NCBI GenBank assembly: GCA_045629485.1
Contig: JAZQRF010000106.1
Location: 1 to 18,107 of the forward strand
Source of the DNA: Pseudopedobacter sp045629485
GTDB lineage: Bacteria; Bacteroidota; Bacteroidia; Sphingobacteriales; Sphingobacteriaceae
DNA: 18,107 nt
Direction of reading: 5' to 3'
The notes below the pieces were generated by a model. It saw only the letters and a program-made list of their open reading frames with translations. It had not been told where the DNA came from and did not search any database. A program made the translations under genes and the position numbers. Below, piece by piece: positions 15,362-18,107 of this stretch. The stretch's first letter is position 1. Each line of letters starts with the position of its first letter.

Positions 15362-15729
15362 TATTTATTATAATTCAACTCAATAAAAGAACTTTTTATT
15401 TCTGCGCTTATCGGCGGATTTAACTTATTAATTCTAATATAAATTTCTTTTAAAAAAGGATATTGGGCAATCATTTGATTGAGGATTGCATGTGCAACAG
15501 TTTCAATCAATTTAAATTCCTGCCGAAAATGAAAGTGACAAATCTCGTAAAGCTCTGTATAATCAACGGTATTTTTGAGGTTATCAGTATCATCAGGTGA
15601 TTCAACTGTAAAGCTCACAGAAATATTTACCAGAAACTCGTTTTTTAAAATCTGCTCTTCAGGAAAAAAACCAATTGGAGAAACAAACCTCACTCCTTCT
15701 AATCCTACTTTTCTGTTAATACCGGCCAT
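15361..15729 (-). CDS. folB: dihydroneopterin aldolase
   Basis: 122 residues, the usual FolB length. It splits 7,8-dihydroneopterin into 6-hydroxymethyl-dihydropterin and glycolaldehyde in folate synthesis. Visible signatures: the N-terminal VGLEGVRF strand; SPIGFFPEEQ, with the conserved acidic residue E25; NTVDYTELYE; KLIETVAHAI, with the pterin-anchoring glutamate; and IYIRINKLNPPI, which holds the catalytic lysine position. It overlaps the FAD oxidase start by one base. That pairing has no obvious metabolic logic and probably reflects operon packing. Confidence 0.92.
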   Translation of the reverse strand: MAGINRKVGLEGVRFVSPIGFFPEEQILKNEFLVNISVSFTVESPDDTDNLKNTVDYTELYEICHFHFRQEFKLIETVAHAILNQMIAQYPFLKEIYIRINKLNPPISAEIKSSFIELNYNK

Positions 15730-15810
15730 ATTGTAAAGATGACAGTAAATAAAGTGATTTCAAAATAATGTGGCTTATTGTCTATTTGAATCAGCTTAAA
15801 ATTAGTGGTA

Positions 15811-15819
15811 TAACTTTTG
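15811..15819 (+). promoter_or_regulatory. candidate promoter of the small membrane protein gene
   Basis: TAACTTTTG resembles TAnnTTTG with one extra base. A TTTG at 15785-15788 sits 22 bases upstream as a possible -33 element. The start codon follows 41 bases later. Confidence 0.35.
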
Positions 15820-15860
15820 CAAACTCAAAGTATATTTAATTTAACCTTAATAAATTCATC

Positions 15861-16073
15861 ATGAACAAAACTTTAGGAATTATTTTAACCATTGTTGGTA
15901 TAGTTATGCTAGTTTGGGGAGGATTCTCTTACACTAAAAAAGAAAAAGTAATTGATGCCGGACCTATACAGGTTTCTGCCGATAAGCAGGAAACTGTTAA
16001 CTGGCCACCTTATGTAGGCGGAGTTATTTTGGTTGCTGGTATTGTTTTATTGGTAACGGCTAAGAAAAGCTAA
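15861..16073 (+). CDS. small two-helix membrane protein of unknown function
   Basis: 70 residues. Two hydrophobic helices (about 5-24 and 51-67) flank a short polar loop containing KKEKVIDAGPIQVSADKQET. The chain ends in KKS. The glycine pattern in both helices recalls small DUF3185-like membrane proteins, but I cannot assign it firmly. Composition, a plausible promoter and a clean terminator right after it support it as a real single-gene transcript. Confidence 0.75.
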   Translation: MNKTLGIILTIVGIVMLVWGGFSYTKKEKVIDAGPIQVSADKQETVNWPPYVGGVILVAGIVLLVTAKKS

Positions 16074-16115
16074 TAATAGATTTTATTAAGCCGGATACTT
16101 ATTATAATTTTGAAG

Positions 16116-16140
16116 GGAAAGCTGTTTGCTTTCCTTTTTT
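16116..16140 (+). terminator. rho-independent terminator
   Basis: GGAAAGC (16116-16122), a 5-base loop, GCTTTCC (16128-16134) and six T's. It ends the small membrane protein gene. A TAATTTTG (16105-16112) just before it might be a -7 box for the next gene, but a start there would put the hairpin at the transcript's 5' end. Confidence 0.75.
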
Positions 16141-16183
16141 ATTAAATATGATTTTTAAAATCATATGCTACACTAAATAGTTC

Positions 16184-16564
16184 ATGAAAAATTACAAGAA
16201 ATATTACACCATACCCGCTACCCCGGAAGAGGTTTACCTTGCGCTAACCAATCCTTTAAGTATAAAATTATGGTCGGGTGCCGAAGCTGAAATGAGCCCA
16301 ACGCCTGGTTCGGAGTTTTCTATCTTTGATGGTGATATATCTGGTATTAATATAGAATTTGAAGAAAACAAAAAGATAGTACAACGCTGGTATTTTGATG
16401 GGCAAGAGGAAGAATCTATTGTAACCATTAAACTTCATGAAGTTAAGAATGGAACTTCCGTTGAACTGCTCCATACAAATATACCTGAAGAAAATTACGA
16501 AGAGTTTGTAGATGGTTGGAACACCAGCTATTTTGGAGAGCTATTGGAGTTTTTTGAAGAATAA
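16184..16564 (+). CDS. SRPBCC (START-like) protein, AHSA1 type
   Basis: 126 residues. The opening KKYYTIPATPEEVYLALTNP followed by LWSGAEAEMSPTPGSEFSIFDGDISG is the typical start of an AHSA1/Hsp90-ATPase-activator-like SRPBCC domain. RWYFDGQEEESIVTI, then GTSVELLHTNIPEE and a C-terminal helix with DGWNTSYFGELLEFF, complete the helix-grip fold. The family binds hydrophobic ligands or client proteins; the bacterial members are mostly uncharacterised. It is a stand-alone gene, convergent with lysA across a palindromic element. Confidence 0.82.
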   Translation: MKNYKKYYTIPATPEEVYLALTNPLSIKLWSGAEAEMSPTPGSEFSIFDGDISGINIEFEENKKIVQRWYFDGQEEESIVTIKLHEVKNGTSVELLHTNIPEENYEEFVDGWNTSYFGELLEFFEE

Positions 16565-16570
16565 AAAAAA

Positions 16571-16687
16571 GTTTAAACCGCAAAGTTCACAAAGTAAAAA
16601 GGGTTTAAAGAAGCGAATTTATAATTCAACAATCTTTAAACCCTTTATTACACTTCGTATAAACTCAGCGTTATTTATGGTTAAAAC
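16571..16687. repeat. REP-like imperfect palindrome between convergent genes
   Basis: The core is a perfect 14-base inverted repeat, AAAGGGTTTAAAGA (16598-16611) and TCTTTAAACCCTTT (16633-16646), with a nested GAATT-TAT-AATTC (16615-16627) inside its loop. The flanks continue to pair imperfectly: GTTTAAACC with GGTTAAAAC, and CGCAAAGTTCACAAAGT with ACTTCGTATAAACTCAGCG. The ACCGCAAAGTTCACAAAG-type wording is known from dispersed intergenic repeats in Bacteroidota. On the minus strand the core stem is followed by TTTTT, so it may also terminate lysA transcription. Confidence 0.72.
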
Positions 16688-16693
16688 CCAAAA

Positions 16694-17860
16694 TTACTCT
16701 GAGTAAGCATGCCTGATATCAGGTCTTAAGTTATAAGCCGAAGCCATTACTTCTCCGTAAGCACCTGCTGTTCTTAAAGCAATTAAATCTCCTCGACCAG
16801 TTTCAGGCAGCTCAATCTCTTTACCAAAGCAATCTGATGATTCGCAGATTGGACCAACTACATCATAGTTGATTAAATCTGAACCCGCCTGCTTAGAAAT
16901 ATTTTCTATTTTATGGTAAGCCTGGTAAAGTGCCGGACGCATCAACTCCGTCATACCTGCATCTACAATGGCAAAGTTTTTCTTGATACCGTGTTTAACA
17001 TACAATACTCTTGTAATTAAACTGCTGCATTGCGCAACCAAAGCTCTGCCTAACTCAAAATGCACTTCCTGATAAGGTTTGATTTCCAAAAAGTCTTTAA
17101 ATATCTGAAAATAAGCTTCAAAATCAGGGATCGCATTTTCATCAGGATGATGATAATCTACACCTAGACCTCCGCCTACGTTTAACACTTTTACAGGCAT
17201 CCCTCTTTCCTCGAACCATTGTTGTATCTCATTCACTTTTACACAAAGGCTTTTAAACACATTCATGTCTGTAATCTGAGATCCAATATGGAAGTGTACT
17301 CCTGCAAAAGATAAGAATTTACATTTTTTTAAGGTGTCAGAAACTTCGGGCAATTCCCATGCATTGATACCAAATTTATTTTCATCTAAGCCAGTAGTGA
17401 TATAATGATGGGTATGCGCATCAACATTAGGATTAATCCTTATAGCTACCGATGCTGTTTTATTTTTCTTTTCGGCAAGTTCATTAATTACTTCCAGCTC
17501 CTGGATAGATTCTACATTAAAGCAAAATATATCATTATCTAAAGCGAAATTTATCTCTGCATCAGATTTACCCACACCTGCAAAAACCACGTGTTTATTA
17601 GAAAAGCCAACTTCTAAAGCTTTCTTTACTTCTCCACCCGAAACACAATCTGCCCCAAAGCCATTATCCTTAATAATTTCTAAAATCCGGTTATTAAAAT
17701 TAGATTTTAATGCAAAGTGCACATGAAAATTATGTTTGGAAGATGCTTCCTTACAACTCGTTAAAGTTTCTTTAAGCAAAGCCAAATCGTAATAATAAAA
17801 CGGAGTTTCTTTCTCTTTAAACGATGCTATAATGTTATCGTTAAATGTTTGCCTCGTCAT
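16694..17860 (-). CDS. lysA: diaminopimelate decarboxylase
   Basis: 388 residues. A fold-III PLP decarboxylase that makes lysine from meso-diaminopimelate in the cytoplasm. Seen: the PLP lysine K52 in HFALKSN, GADCVSGGE near residue 75, GVHFHIGSQ, the phosphate-binding LNVGGGLGVDY, ELGRALVA, DAGMTELMRPALY, and the substrate-site CESSDCFGKE near the C-terminus with the cysteine that acts across the dimer. AYGEVMASAYNLRP closes the active site. It starts 3 bases after the aspartate kinase stop, so both enzymes of the lysine route are made from one message. Confidence 0.94.
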   Translation of the reverse strand: MTRQTFNDNIIASFKEKETPFYYYDLALLKETLTSCKEASSKHNFHVHFALKSNFNNRILEIIKDNGFGADCVSGGEVKKALEVGFSNKHVVFAGVGKSDAEINFALDNDIFCFNVESIQELEVINELAEKKNKTASVAIRINPNVDAHTHHYITTGLDENKFGINAWELPEVSDTLKKCKFLSFAGVHFHIGSQITDMNVFKSLCVKVNEIQQWFEERGMPVKVLNVGGGLGVDYHHPDENAIPDFEAYFQIFKDFLEIKPYQEVHFELGRALVAQCSSLITRVLYVKHGIKKNFAIVDAGMTELMRPALYQAYHKIENISKQAGSDLINYDVVGPICESSDCFGKEIELPETGRGDLIALRTAGAYGEVMASAYNLRPDIRHAYSE

Positions 17861-17863
17861 ATA

Positions 17864-18107
17864 TTATTCGAATAAACGGCTGTGTAAACTTCTAAGTGCT
17901 TCTACTTTGTCGTCTGTTTTAACCAATAAAGAAATGTTATAATTGCTTCCTCCGTAAGAAATCATCCTCAAAGGAATATGTTTTAACGATTCGAAAACTC
18001 TTGAAGCAAAGCCATGTGTATTTGCCCCCATATCGCCAACTACGCAAATAATAGAATGGTTAACATCTACTTCAACAATACCAAAATCACTCAGTTCTTT
18101 AGTGATT
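17864..18107 (-). CDS. lysC: aspartate kinase, C-terminal part (gene continues beyond window)
   Basis: 81 codons plus one base of an open frame entering from the right edge and ending in TAA at 17864-17866. ITKELSDFGIVEVDVNHSII, then CVVGDMGANTHGFASRVFES and MISYGGSNYNISLLV, is the paired ACT regulatory domain of aspartate kinases; the catalytic domain is outside the window. This domain normally carries the feedback site for lysine or threonine. It lies immediately upstream of lysA in one operon, which fits a lysine-pathway isozyme. Confidence 0.87.
   Translation of the reverse strand, partial: ITKELSDFGIVEVDVNHSIICVVGDMGANTHGFASRVFESLKHIPLRMISYGGSNYNISLLVKTDDKVEALRSLHSRLFE

Noticed and set aside
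16512..16706. A 64-codon plus-strand open frame
   Set aside because: It overlaps the end of the AHSA1-like gene and runs across the REP-like palindrome; its lysine-rich translation is repeat-derived.
1..18107. CRISPR array, tRNA or rRNA genes, riboswitches
   Set aside because: No regularly spaced repeats, cloverleaf-like sequence or recognisable aptamer cores were seen, including upstream of the biotin and lysine genes.

Overview
The window looks like a chromosomal piece of a Bacteroidota bacterium, most likely a Sphingobacteriaceae member close to Pedobacter. The inference rests on A+T-rich DNA, weak or absent Shine-Dalgarno sequences, several TAnnTTTG-type -7 boxes, outer-membrane barrels ending in aromatic residues, and gene families typical of that group. 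No rRNA, tRNA, CRISPR array or intact mobile element was seen.

Layout. 1-1345 (minus): a probable queuosine-precursor transporter followed by a PAP2 phosphatase cut by the window edge. 1447-3372 (plus): a methionine/glutamine aminotransferase and an omega-amidase-like nitrilase, 3 bases apart, which can act in succession. 3530-9187 (plus): a bifunctional penicillin-binding protein 1A and a large envelope protein joining a zinc-peptidase-like domain, a TolB-like propeller and an outer-membrane barrel. The transcript ends at a bidirectional terminator shared with the next, convergent gene. 9240-10466: a degenerate GIY-YIG protein and a LexA/CI-like self-cleaving repressor, divergent across an array of TTAGTA/TACTAA half-sites. 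10550-12279: bioF and bioD, overlapping by 10 bases. 15729-13964 (minus): folB and a GlcD-like FAD oxidase. 15861-16564: a small two-helix membrane protein and an AHSA1-like protein. A REP-like palindrome follows, then the lysine operon lysC-lysA on the minus strand to the window end.

The most informative part is 11.8-14.1 kb. The junction where bioD and the FAD oxidase once converged, with stop codons overlapping, is present twice in direct orientation. The left copy keeps bioD intact and has a decayed 3' end of the oxidase. The right copy has a decayed bioD with two large deletions and an in-frame stop, and keeps the oxidase intact. About 1.3 kb lies between them: a frameshifted fragment resembling an IS1182-type transposase, and a complete outer-membrane barrel gene with its own probable promoter and a strong terminator. 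This is the footprint of an old insertion or segmental duplication that placed a new surface-protein gene between two housekeeping operons.

Metabolic content is mostly housekeeping: biotin, folate, lysine, methionine/glutamine nitrogen handling, queuosine uptake and wall synthesis. The best candidates for something less described are the repressor/degenerate GIY-YIG pair and the three-part peptidase-propeller-barrel protein.
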